From contig OZ345353.1 of NCBI GenBank assembly GCA_977006965.1, forward strand, positions 2,790,001 through 2,854,000: DNA of 64,000 nucleotides, given 5' to 3'. This DNA comes from Phymatolithon calcareum. Lineage: Eukaryota; Rhodophyta; Florideophyceae; Hapalidiales. Positions 32,216-43,400 of this stretch are shown piece after piece. Under the pieces are notes generated by a model. That model did not search any database. It saw only the letters and a program-made list of their open reading frames with translations, and was not told where the DNA came from. Every line of letters starts with the position of its first letter. Positions within the stretch are counted from its first letter, which is position 1. The position numbers and the translations under genes were made by a program.

Positions 32216-34031
32216 CCTCTGCACTGGCAGAAAGCGCTCCTCGTCCCAATACACAAGAAGGGGGCACACGAGGACCCCGGAAACTACCGACCGATTTCCT
32301 TGCTGAGCCACGCAAGGAAAATTATTGAGACAGCGATTGATATGAAGCTGCGCACAGTATACTCAAACCACTGGTATCAGCTTGGGTTCCAAAAGGGGAA
32401 GAGCACTGAACTGGCCATCCTAAGAGCTACTGAGCTACTAAAAGAGGATCAGAGATGTGTAGCAGTATTGGACCTTAAGGCTGCCTACGACACAGTACCG
32501 AGAGTACACTTGGTGAACAGAATGAGACAAGTACTGCCCAAGGAGATCTGCGCAATGGCCGAGGCGTTCTTGACACCATCCTGGGTAGCAACAATTGGTG
32601 ATGCGAACAGGAACTGGTTTCTAGTGGACAGGGGGGTCCCACAAGGGTCCCCTCTCAGTCCAAGCCTCTACAACATCTTCATGGATGAATTCGCCGAGCG
32701 AATGAGCCGGGCATCAAAAACATGGGCTGAAGTACCGGCTATCCTCTTCGCAGACGATGTTCTTCTCTCTGCGAAATCACCCGCTGCACTGCAAGGACTA
32801 TTGGATATAGCTACCCAATGGGCACAAGAGCGAGATATGACTTGGAACACTAAACAAGGGAAAAGCGAAGTCCTCGAATCAGAGGAAACATTGGGCAAGA
32901 CATTCAAGCTAGCGAACAAGGTACTAGCACAAGTTCCGGAGGTCACGTACCTTGGAGTATCCATAGACCCCGGAGGAGTCACAGATACGTTAATGATGCA
33001 ACGACTAAAGAAAGCAAGGACGGCCGTGTACGAGTTGCGTACACTGGGAGTGTTCAAGAAAGGGCTGAGTATACAGAAGTGTATTCAGATATACAAGGCG
33101 CTAGTACAGCCACGCTGGGAGTACGCAATGCACTTAACGCCCTGGACAGAAGACGTACAAAATGCTGTCAAGGAAGTAGAAGCAACATTCTTCAATCAAG
33201 TATTCGGGCCACTGGCCCGAGGAAGGACGGATAGGCTCCGTCTCCTGTGCCGGATCCAGGCGGCCGCACATCGACGAGAAATCTTGGCCTTCAAAATGCT
33301 GAGAAGGAACAAGGCGAAAGAACGTATGTATTCAAAAGAAGTGCCCGAAAGAAGAAACAACCATGAATGGCAGTACACGAGGAAAGATATCGCCGCGATG
33401 GAGACCAGAGAGCCGTTCGGTGAAGCTGTAAAGCATATCCAAACGAACCAATCGTCGCAAACACTTCGATCGAAATTTCTGGAAATGGAAGGAGACCGCC
33501 TAGAATCGAAGCGGAAAAGAAAGATACCGTACGACAAGACAAGAGAATTGCCGGCAATCCTCAAGTTCCCCAAGGTGAAGCACAGACAACTAGCGCTGCA
33601 GTATGCCTGCGGCAGATTCCCACAGGTGTCAACAACAAGTATGACTGAAGAATTCGGCACCAGAGCCAGAGAGCATATGGAAACCCTTGAACGCACGTTA
33701 GCAGGGTACGAACTTGAAGGAGAAAAACGACTGGAAACAGAAAAGGCGCTGGATGAGCTCTTACTATTTAGCAAGACACTCATAGAACGCATGGAGACCG
33801 AAGAAGGCTTGTATTAATCCGCAGAAGGCAAGACAAAAAGTGGTCGAGACCAAGCACCAACAATCCCGTAGAGGACTGAAATAGGACTACTTTGAGTCCT
33901 GAGTTTTCCCGTCCGCCATTCTGGTGGACGTTTTGTGAGCTACACAAAGGTAGGTAGCATCAGAGGAAGCCTTGCCCATATCTTCGGAAGTCTGTGGGGC
34001 TTTTAAATAAACTTGAAAGGAAAAAAAAAAA
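32216..34031 (+). mobile_element. 5'-truncated LINE, open RT remainder, family A
   Basis: It encodes RT from PLHWQKALLVPIHKKGAH through GSPLSPSLYNIFMDEFAERM and the active site LFADDVLLS to the C-terminal LLLFSKTLIERM, with stop near 33815. A 3' tail and 12-nt poly(A) follow. It is flanked by the 14-bp duplication AGCTGCTGGAGTCT (32202-32215, 34032-34045). The remaining coding region is uninterrupted, so insertion is comparatively recent. The N-terminal RT motifs, endonuclease and ORF1 are missing. By chance its frame joins the upstream host frame. Confidence 0.93.
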
Positions 34032-34210
34032 AGCTGCTGGAGTCTGTGCGTCTGGATATGGACTGTCACCCCGCTTACCTGCAGGTGAACACTGCAATGG
34101 GTCGACTGGAGCCAGTTAAGGACGATGAGAGCGCGAGCGAGGCTCCAATCGCCGCTTATCTCGATTCCTTCGTTGAAAAGATGCTCAGAGATCGCATTGT
34201 GGAATTGACT

Positions 34211-36925
34211 AGGAAAGTTTCTGGAGGAACCGCCAGAGAGAAGAAACTCAGAAGAGCTTCAAGCCACAAGTAATGACATCACAGCGATGGAAACCAGAAA
34301 ATCGTTTGATGAAGCGATGAAACACATAATAGGGAACCAATCTGCAGAAGCACTTCGATCAGCATTCCTGACAAAGGAAGGAGAGAGCCTTGAATCGAAG
34401 AGAAAGAGGAAAATTCTGTACGACAAGACAAGAGAACTCCCTACAATACTTAAAGTTCCACAACTGAAACACAGGCAACTGGCGGTTCAGTACGTCTTTG
34501 GAAGATTTCCTCAAATGTCTACCACAGTAATGGCAGACAGATTCGGAAACAAAGTCAGACAGTACATGGAGACCCTGGATCGCAACTTGTCAGCTTATGA
34601 ACTCAAGGAAGAAAACAGAGCGACAACTGAGAAGGCCCTAGATGACATTTTGCTCTTCAGCCAAAGCATCATCGAGAGTATGCAGAATGAAGAAGACCTG
34701 TACTGAAAGAAGGAGCGACGCCTCGATAACTTTTTTTTTGAATTTTGAATTTATTAAACGCCCTCTGAAACACTCATAAGACTGTAAGGGAGATGCGTTT
34801 CAGATGCTACTACCTTGGTAGCTCCGTTAAAGCCCGCAAAAGCTCGTTGCTATCGTCGTAGCCCTAGCTGCAAAAACCCTCCTCCAGAGAAGGTGGAGGG
34901 AAAAGCTTAGAGTCCACTTGTCCTGTTCGTAGGAATCTCAGCGTCGCCGTTCTATTTTGTCTTGGTCTGTTCCATGTCGTCATAAAAGACGATTGTGAGG
35001 AACAGTACTTTGTCAAGTGCCTTTTCAGTCTCACTAGTCTCCTCTTCTTTGAAGGTACACTTCGAGCTTGTTCATGAGAGTTGGTACGATTTCACCGAAT
35101 TTGTCTTCCAGAAGTGTGGTACTCAATGGGGGAAAACGTCCGAATGCCCATTTAATCGCCAATTGGCGGTGACGTGCTTTCGGTAGTCTGATGATGGCGG
35201 GAGTAGACCCGGGAATATCATAAGGAATTTTCCTCTTTCTGCTCGCCTCCAAGCCGTCTCCTTCGTCTTTAAAGAGCAGGTCCCTCAACGATTTTGCTGA
35301 AACTCGCTGCTTAAGATAGGTTAGTGCCGTCTCGAATAGGTCGTGATGTAACATTGATGATATGTCACGACACACCCATTGCAATTCCTCAACGTCTCTT
35401 TCCTCTCTTGGGACTGCGAGCAAGCCCATTTTCCTTGTTCTGGCTCGTTCAAGCATTCGTAACGCTAGAACTAGTCTTCTGTCTTCCGCATTATGTATGC
35501 GACAAAGAAGACGAAGTCTCGCGGTTCGATTTTTTGCGATTGGACCAAATACTTGTCCAAAAAAAGTCTTCTCCACGTCTGCAATAGCTATTTGAACTCT
35601 TGTCGTCCATGGCGTCAGGTGCATGGCATATTCCCATCTTGGCTGTATCAAGGCCTTGTACATCTTGATTGCTTTTAAGGGGCTGAGTCCCCGGGCCGCT
35701 ACACCAAGGGATCTCAGCTGATACTCTGCTATCTTGGCCTGTCGGATGCGTTCAAGCATTTTCTTGTCGGTAACTCCCTCACTGCTGAGTGATATGCCAA
35801 GGTATGGGACTTCTTTGACTTTTGTCAGCGTTTTCCCAGAAAGCTTGAATGTGGGTGATCTTGTGCCTTCGGAGAGAAGAACTTCGCTCTTCCCGGCTTT
35901 CGTGTTCCACCTCATTTGTCTATCTCTTGCCCATTGCGAAGAAATATTTAACAGTCTCTGTAGTCCGACAGGTGATTTTGCCGTTAGGAGCACGTCGTCC
36001 GCGAAAAGAACTGCTGCCACGTCGGCAACATCCCTTGGAACTTGGCTTATTCTTTCTGCGAATTCGTCCATGAATAGATTATACAAACTTGGGCTCAGCG
36101 GGGATTCCTGAGGTACTCCCCTGTCGATTAGAAACCACTTTTGCTGGGGATCGCCAATCGTTGATACCTAGGACGGTGTCAGGAAAGCCTCGATCATCTC
36201 GCATAGGTCTTGTGGTAGAACAACTCTCATTCGCTCTTGCAAGTACTTTCGTGGAACTGTGTCGTACGCTGCCGTCAAGTCCAATACTGCAATGCATCCC
36301 TGCCCTCGGTTCTGTAGTTCCAGAGCCCTTAAGATTGCTAGCTCCGTGCTCTTGCCTTTTTGGAATCCGAGTTGGATTCTGTGGTTCTTGTATCTTCGGC
36401 GGAGCATAATATCCAGTGCTGACTCAATAATCTTTCGGACTTGACTCAGTAAAGATATTGGTCGGAAATTTTTTGGATCGTCATGGGCTCCTTTCTTGTG
36501 CAGCGGGACTAAGAGAGCTTTTAGCCACGCTGTCGGGAGAACTCCACATCTTCCGCAGGCGGTCCACAGCTCAAAGACGAGGTCTGCACTTCTATCCAGG
36601 TCAGCTTTCATCATTTCGGTCTTCACCTCATCCAGTCCTGGGGCCTTCTTGGTCGGAGCTTTGAGGAGTGCGTTTCTGATAAGGACGCGCAAAACCCCTT
36701 TATTTAGTAAGTACTTTACCTTCAATTTACCTTCAAATATAACACAGTACTCTCGACGCCTCGATAACTGCTACGAAGAGCTATAAAAAACAACCGAGTA
36801 CATGCTAGGGGCTCAGATAGAATACCAGACATAAGATTAGAGCCGCCCTAGTGAGGGTAGCACCTGAGGAAGCCTTGGCCGTATATTCGTATGACTGTGG
36901 GGCTTTAAAAAAACTGCAATAAAAA
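34211..36925 (+). mobile_element. LINE 3' end inserted in the host gene and itself interrupted
   Basis: The coding part 34287-34706 is the LINE C-terminus (ESLESKRKRKILYDKTREL through LLFSQSIIESM). The 3' tail lies at about 36850-36925, beyond a nested antisense LINE. Flanks ATTGTGGAATTGACT (34196-34210) and ATTGTGGAAATGACT (36926-36940) form a 15-bp target duplication with one change. Confidence 0.85.
34732..36753 (-). mobile_element. Nested antisense LINE, family G, RT nearly open
   Basis: Minus-strand RT runs from APGLDEVKTEMMKADLD (about 36640) through LLPLHKK-type motif and VLFADDVLLTAK to the C-terminus at 35034. It is interrupted only by one TAG (36168-36170) replacing Trp in FLTPSW. 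The 3' region (34740-35033) ends with a poly(A) (T-run 34731-34739 on the plus strand). A perfect 16-bp duplication CGACGCCTCGATAACT flanks it (34716-34731 and 36754-36769). It is 5'-truncated. Insertion lies 25 bp after the stop codon of the host LINE. Confidence 0.93.
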
Positions 36926-37456
36926 ATTGTGGAAATGACTGGTCGATTATGGAGAAACTTGACGGTATCGAAAACAAGACCGAGAGAGCCTGATGCGGGT
37001 ATTTTCCTACTGTATGGACTGGTTGAAAGAATGGCCAGCGTTCCATACCGCCCAACTGCCTGTTCTATTGAGGAGCGGAAAGTGGCAATCACGCTCAACT
37101 TTTTCATTTGTCGTGCTGACCGCGAGAGTTTATGGTCCGAGTTTGTTCATACAGCGAACAATGTTTAGGACGCATGGAGAGCCGCTGGAGAGTGGCTACT
37201 CAGAAGCGAGCACTGGTCTACGGCGTCGATGCGCAGATCCAGTGGCATTGATATTAACATTCCGCTCGCTGAGGATATCCTACAGCGGCGTTCCGCAGGC
37301 GATCCACGTGCGAAATCCAAGGTGATAACTCTGGGTTCTGCCGTGCATTTTGTTCGTTATGTTTTCGCGCACAACGACCAGGTTGTGGGCACGCTAGCAA
37401 AGAACTTCCCTTATTGTCACAGCCGAATAACAAAATTACGTGAGCGCAGGTGTTGA

Positions 37457-37754
37457 CTGCATTCCGCTCTTTTGTCAAGGCCTCATTTCAAGTATGAAAC
37501 GCTATGGCCTGCTCGCAGCACATATGGACGGACATGAGCGGGCTTCATCTGGTGGTGCCCTGAGATGAGATCCTGGCGGGAATGCCCTTCTAAATCAGGA
37601 ATATGCTCGAAACTTTGCTCTAGCCTATGTTGCATAGATAGGTATTATCGTGGTCAAGGCGATTTTGGACTAGCTGAAAGAGAGTTGGGGTCGACAAAGA
37701 TCATTGACCCTGACTTCCGAGAAGAAGCCAGTTTTCTATCAGTGGTTTTTTTTT
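37457..37754. other. No recognisable gene
   Basis: I see no open frame of note. The stretch lies between the broken membrane-protein gene and the dispersed repeat. Confidence 0.4.
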
Positions 37755-38105
37755 CAGAAGTTAAGCTAGAACCGACATTCCCTTGATGTTATATTCGGAG
37801 TCAATAATCTTTTTCGATTAAAATCATATTTTCTTGTACCGGTGTCCAAGCTAATGCGCATAGGAAAGCTCCTGTGTTACGCTTCCGGAAGCGTAGCACA
37901 GGAGCTCGGAATTTCGATGCAGTGCACGAATAGATGAAATCCCGCTTAATGCGCAACCCGTAACGAATTCGAAATATATTCTATTATCGCCTTAGGTGAT
38001 AAGAATTTTAATTCTGTTGTTTTTTAATAAAAGCAACAGAGCGCCTGTCTGTACCAATCCACGTGTGCAGCGCGACATGACACAAAAGATAATCCAGTGC
38101 AGTCG
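37755..38105 (+). repeat. Dispersed repeat, copy 2, with 40-bp palindrome
   Basis: Matches 19426-19720 in the same orientation. At 37867-37906 it contains a 40-bp inverted repeat with arms of 20 nt, no loop and one mismatch (AGCTCCTGTGTTACGCTTCC and its complement). Copy 1 has only a remnant of one arm, so the palindrome arose in this copy or was lost there. Confidence 0.65.
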
Positions 38106-38339
38106 TATATCACAGATTGAGCTCAGCTCTCCGTTTGGCAATAAGAAAAGTAGCCTTGTGTCTAGAGCAAATTGTAGTTTATTCCCATCGCAGATGGGAA
38201 AGTGTGTGTGTTGAAAGGAAAACCTCGGGGAAGAAAGAGCTGAGGTCTCGCGGTTGGAGGGGCCTCTTACGCTGGTTTGATGGCACGGCCACCAGAATCC
38301 TTGGGCATCATTTAAACAGCTGAGGATCGGGCAACGCAG

Positions 38340-40330
38340 ATCCATTAGCAATCCTGAAAACTCCAACCAGAAAGGCCCTAGGCCTGGACGGAGTGAAGAC
38401 CGAAATGTTGAAAGTGGACCTGGAGGAATGTACAGACCTAGTCTATGAGCTATGGACAGCCTACGGCAGATGCGGAACACTTCCAACATCGTGGATGAAA
38501 GCTCTCTTGGTCCCGCTGCACAAGAAAGGAGACCATGACGATCCAAAACATTTCCGACCCATATCCCTACTGAGTCAGGTCCGAAAGGTTGTTGAGTCTG
38601 CAATTGATATTACGCTCTGTCAAAAATAAAGAACCACAACATCCAGCTGGGATTTCAAAAAGGGAAGAGTACGGAGCTCGCAATCTTGAGGGCGCTGGAA
38701 CTACAAAAACGAGGACAGCGATGCATCGCAGTATTGGACCTGAAGGCAGCGTACGACACAGTGCCTAGACAACACCTGTAAGAGCGAATGAGAGGGCTTC
38801 TACCGCAAGAGCTATGCGTGATGATCGAACCATTCTTGATGCCTTCCTGGGTATCCACGGTTGGTGACCAGCAGCAGAAGTGGTTCCTAATTGACAGAGG
38901 AGTACCTCAGGGGTCTCCGCTGAGTCCAAGTTTGTACAACCTTTTCATGGACGAATTCGCGGAAAGAATAAGCCGAGTGCCACGAGAAGTTGCAGATGTA
39001 GCTGCAGTCCTCTTTGTGGACGACGTTCTCCTATCGGCAAAGACACCAGCGGGACTACAGAGACTGTTAAATATATCATCGAAATGGGCAAGGGACAGGC
39101 AGATGGTTTGGAACACGAAAGCTGGGAAGAGCGAAGTTCTTCTCTCGGACGACGCAAGATCACCCATTCTCAAGCTTGCAGGGAGAAAGCTGGCAAAGGT
39201 CAGAGAAGTCTCATACCTTGGCATCTCACTCAGTAATGAGGATGTTACCGACACATAAATGCTTGAGCGCATCCGACACGCCAAGATCGCGGTATATCAA
39301 CTGAGGTCCCTGGGTGTCTCGTTGCGGGCACTCAGCCCCTTGAAAGCAGTGAAGACATACAAGGCGTTGATACAACCAAGATGGGAGTATGCAATGCACT
39401 AGACGCCATGGACGCCGAGAGTCCAGACAGCTATCGCAGAAGTGGAGAAGACATTTTTCGCAAAAATATTCTGTCCAATATCGAAAAACCGCTAGGTCAG
39501 ACTTCGCCTTCTTTGCCGAATTCACAACGCGGAAAACAGGAGACTCGTTCTAGCACTCAGAATGCTGGAACGAGCCAGATCAAAGAAAAGGAGCCTTCTG
39601 GCCGTCCCAATCGAGGAAAGAGATGTGGATGAACTGCAATGGGTTAGTCGAGAAATATCGGCAATGCTACAGTACGACCTATTCGAGACGGCACTGACTT
39701 TCCTCAAACAGGGAGTTTCAGCAAAATCGTTGAGGACCTTGCTCTTCAAAGACGAAGGAGACGTCTCGGAGTCCAACAGAAAGAGAAAAATTCCCTACGA
39801 TCTGCCGGAGTCAATCCCGGCGATTATCAGACTCCCGAAAACACGGCACCGCCAATTAGCGATAAAGTGGGCATTCGGTCGGTTCCCCCAGATGAGCACA
39901 TCACTTCTCACAGACAAGTTTGGCGATACTGTAACAATCCTCATGAACAACCTCCAATGTGGAAAAGATGCCATCGAAGACGTGATAAATGGCCTTGCAA
40001 AGGACAGCCTCTCCAAAGAAGAGAGAGCCTGGACTAAGCGAGCACTCGACGAGCTCCTAACCATGTTTCAGGCTGTGGACAAGTAAGGACTACCCGCAAA
40101 TTGAAATTACAGCGTGCCACAGGACAGGGGAGTAACTTTCCCCCTCGAGGTCCCGAAGGAGACCAGAGGTGGGTTTTTGTAGTCCACTGAGTCGTGTTAC
40201 ACCAACAAGAAAAGAAAACCCCTTCAGGACAGAATCTAGCCAAAACCCCTTGGCCTTAGGAAAGTTGCCCCGAGCGTCAGCAGATGCGTTGGTAACTTTT
40301 AAATAAAAATCTACCTTTCTTCTTCTTCAT
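38340..40330 (+). mobile_element. Decayed LINE, family G, RT half and 3' tail
   Basis: Plus-strand RT fragments begin at RKALGLDGVKTEMLK (about 38370) and run through GVPQGSPLSPSLYNLFMDEF and VLFVDDVLLSAK (Ala of FADD changed to Val). The C-terminus is at 39562-40086. Between them several substitutions create stops (near 38627, 38779, 39256 and 39400). The tail (40087-40330) ends TTTTAAATAAAAATC. The start is ill-defined and I see no target duplication. Confidence 0.75.
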
Positions 40331-42356
40331 GAGCAACGTGGAAGAATAACTCGGAAGATATCAACTGACCAAAGAGGAGATTAATACCACTGAAAAAGCT
40401 CTAGACAAGCTACTCTTCTTCACTATCGTCTTTTACGACGACATGGAATAGACAAGGCGCCAATTGAGGAAATCTGATCAGTGGACTCCAAGCTTTTCCC
40501 TCAGCCCTTTTACGGGAGAGCGTTTTTGCAGCTAGGGCTACGACGTTAACCCGGGTTACAAGTATTTGAATAGATGATCGAAGCTACAACGTAGCTGCTG
40601 AAACGCATCTCCCTTGCAGTCTCATGAGTTTTTTTTTGCAACTGTTTAGTTGTTTATTTGAAAGCCCTCATTAACACTCCTAAGACTGTACGGGAGCAGC
40701 TATTCGTAACTTGTTCATTCTAGTATATCGCCTGGTCCCTAATACAGGGACTCGTCGTTTTCCATATTGTCAATTATGGTGACGCTGTAGAGTAGTATGG
40801 AGTCTAATGCCTTTTTCTGCTGCCGTTCCGAATGTATTCGATATTAGCGTCGTGCTCACTTGAGGGAACCTTCCGCTTGCGTATTTTATGGCCAGCTGTC
40901 GATGTCTCACCTTGGTAAACCTGAGGATGGCCGGGATCTCATCCGGTTTTTCGTACGGTATTTTCCTCTTCCTTCTTGCTTCGAGCCTCATGCCTTCTTT
41001 TGCGAACAGTAGTCGTCGGAGTTGGCCTGGAGATTTCCCTTCCTGCATATGTTTGAAGGGGGCCGCGAACTGTTCTTGTTGCAGCATCGCGCCAATATTG
41101 CGACTTGCCCACTGTACTTCTTTGAAGTTTCGCTCTTCCCTTGGCTTGGATAGGATAGTCGACTTCCTTGCCTTTCCACGTAGCAGCATCCTCAGCGCTA
41201 ATATTTCTCTCCTGTGTTCTGGTGGTTGGATCCTGCACATAAGCCGGAGCCGCTCGATCTTTCCACATGCCGTACGACCGAATACTTGGAAGAGGAATGT
41301 TCTTTCTACTTCTTTGATAGCTTCTTGCTCTTCTGAAGTCCACGGTGTGAGATGGATAGCGTATTCCCACCTTGTTTGGATCAACGACTTGTAGATACGT
41401 ATGGCTTTCAGGATGTTTATCCCTCGAATGAATACCCCAAGTGGTTTCAGTTGGTGTACCGCTGCTTTGGCGTTTTTTATACGCCTGATTGTGCTTGTGA
41501 CCGTAATTCCGGTTGGTCCTAGAGATGTCCCGAGGTATGAAACTTCAGATACCTGCGAAAGGGTCTTGTGCGCTAGACGGAATGTGTTGTTCTTTGTCTC
41601 GATCGACTCCAGCACCTCGCTCTTACCTTTTTTGGTGTTCCACGTCATTCCTCACTCTTCGGCCCATTTCGTTGAAATATCGAGCAGGTGCTGCAGCGCG
41701 TGCGGGGTTTTCGCCAGCAGGATCACATCGTCTGCAAATAGAACTGCAGATACGTCTGCTAGCTCGCTCGGAACAGCGCTTATGCGCTCCGCGAACTCGT
41801 CCATATATATGTTATACACACTTGGGCTGAGCGGTAACCCTTGGGGGACGCCTCTGTCCACTATGAACCAGTTCTTGTTGCTGTCTCCCGCCGTGAGGAT
41901 CCAGGAGGGCAATAGGAATGCTTCACACATGTCGCTGATGGCCTTAGGAAAGACCAGTCTCATCCGTTCCTGGAGCAGTTTCCTAGGTACAGTGTCATAT
42001 GCGGCTTTGAGGTCGACGACTGCGATGCACCTATGCCCTTTCCGCTGAAGCTCCGTTGCTCGAAGTATGGCTGTTTCCGTACTCTTGTCTTTCTGGAATC
42101 CGAGTTGATACTCATGGTTTGAGTATTGTCTTCTAAGTAGGGTATTGAGAGCTGATTCTACAGCTTTCCTTGTCTGACTGAAGAGGGATATTGGCCTGTA
42201 GTTTCCGGGATCTTCCGTATTCCATTTCTTACGGATTGCTACGAGCACTGACCTTCGCCACAACAATGGGATGTCACCGACTCTGCCAGAAGCTGACCAC
42301 AATTCGAATATGATCGCAGTCTCATGAGTGTTACTGAATTCCAAATTCAAAAAAAA
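40331..42356 (+). mobile_element. LINE 3' end fragment interrupted by an antisense LINE
   Basis: It begins with C-terminal codons (TEKALDKLLFFTIVF near 40395-40430). A 3' region follows (40460-40629) matching the family G tail, including CAGCTAGGGCTACGACG. The final AATTCAAAAAAAAAC is found at 42344-42357, beyond the nested element. Confidence 0.75.
40630..42315 (-). mobile_element. Nested antisense LINE, family I, RT nearly open
   Basis: Minus-strand RT runs from FELWSASGRVGDIPL (about 42300) through YDTVPRKLLQERM, GVPQGLPLSPSVYNIYMDEF and VLFADDVILLAK to a C-terminus at 40770. It is interrupted only by one TGA at 41649-41651 (WAEE-stop-GMTWNTK). A T-run (plus strand) is its poly(A). The perfect 14-bp duplication GCAGTCTCATGAGT flanks it (40616-40629, 42316-42329). 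It is 5'-truncated and clearly divergent from families A and G. Confidence 0.92.
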
Positions 42357-43079
42357 ACGCAGAGCCATTTGAGACGTGTAGGAAACATCCTGAAGAGTGG
42401 TGAAAGACTCTGTCGGTACTCGGGAGCCTGTGTCTGTGGGTAAATGGATCGAACGGGCACGAAACTGGCGAGTCTTGGTGTGAGTTCACCCGTCCGCCAA
42501 AGTAGTTAACCTTGTCGCAGATGAGAGCATGCCATAACAGAAGATCAGACATCAAACGTCTCTCCTCCACGCGAGACAATGACCGTTTGACACTCCTGAA
42601 AACGAATCAAGCGGTTTTGCACGGCTACTTGAGACGAGAAGACATGCTATCAATACGTTGCTACATTCGCGCAGCACCCTAACGGCTTCTAGGTAACTTC
42701 TTATGCCGTTCTACTCTTCTTGATTGCTAACCGTCTTCTATTACGACAGTTTTAAGGCGACACTCAGTGAACCGATAAGATCCGGTTCAAAATATTCTCG
42801 CGGCTGCAGTGTTTGCAGTACCACAAGCTCTAGCCGTTAGTATGCCCTTCACTATTGGTTTACAGAATCTAGGCCTATATAAAATCAGGTAGGCGACAAC
42901 CCAACGAAGGGTAAGTCGGAATCAAGTTAATAATATCAATAACGTTCTTCACGCACCTGTGCGCCCCACCTGTCCGACGGCATCACGCCGCAGCGGACCG
43001 TACTCAAGCCGTCCGTCAAACGTACTGCGCACACAGGAGCATACATTCAGATTTGGAAGACATTGTTTATCAAGCACTG
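42357..43079. repeat. Dispersed repeat copy 2 and flanks (no gene)
   Basis: About 42505-42835 is the inverted partner of 26565-26885. The rest shows no open frame of note. A TATA-like CTATATAAAATC lies at 42874-42885 with no recognisable gene after it. Confidence 0.55.
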
Positions 43080-43400
43080 CCGTGCCAGTGTTCTCTCCCA
43101 TAGATGGTACCTACTGAAGATGGACTGTTCGCCCATCTCATGAAAAGAGATTGAAGAAAAGTGTCAGGATCGACCGTTCACAAGGAAAGCACTCGATGAA
43201 GAACTTGCCATGTTTTAGGCAGCCAAGAACAAGCCGACAATATGACTCCCGTTTCCTCAACTAACGCTTCTTGAGTCATATTCTGCTGACTACATGTGAC
43301 ACAGAGTGATGCATTATTCTTCCTTTTCAAGGTTGGATTGTGGACCAGAGGTAGCTTTCCCAAGCGTCTATAGATTCGTTTGAATTTTTAAAAAAATCGT
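43080..43400 (+). mobile_element. LINE 3' end fragment (family G-like)
   Basis: The frame TRKALDEELAMF resembles the C-terminus TKRALDELLTMF of the LINE at 38340-40330. The following region ends with AGATTCGTTTGAATTTTTAAAAAAATC, like that element's tail. Only the 3' end survives. Confidence 0.6.

Larger units (their letters stand above)
31589..37456 (+). pseudogene. Membrane-protein gene broken by LINE insertions
   Basis: Three host segments (31589-32215, 34046-34210, 36941-37456) stay in one reading frame once the LINE insertions and one copy of each target duplication are removed (1830 and 2730 nt, both multiples of three). The former product would be about 435 residues. It has two hydrophobic segments near the N-terminus (VVPLMLYLAVFVCLLLFAMF and ALLLVLTWIPLILGAILGGL), an acidic middle (VKDDESASEAPIAAYL) and a soluble C-terminal part. 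Two further in-frame stops (TGA at 31868, TAG at 37166) confirm loss of function. I do not recognise the family. Confidence 0.75.
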
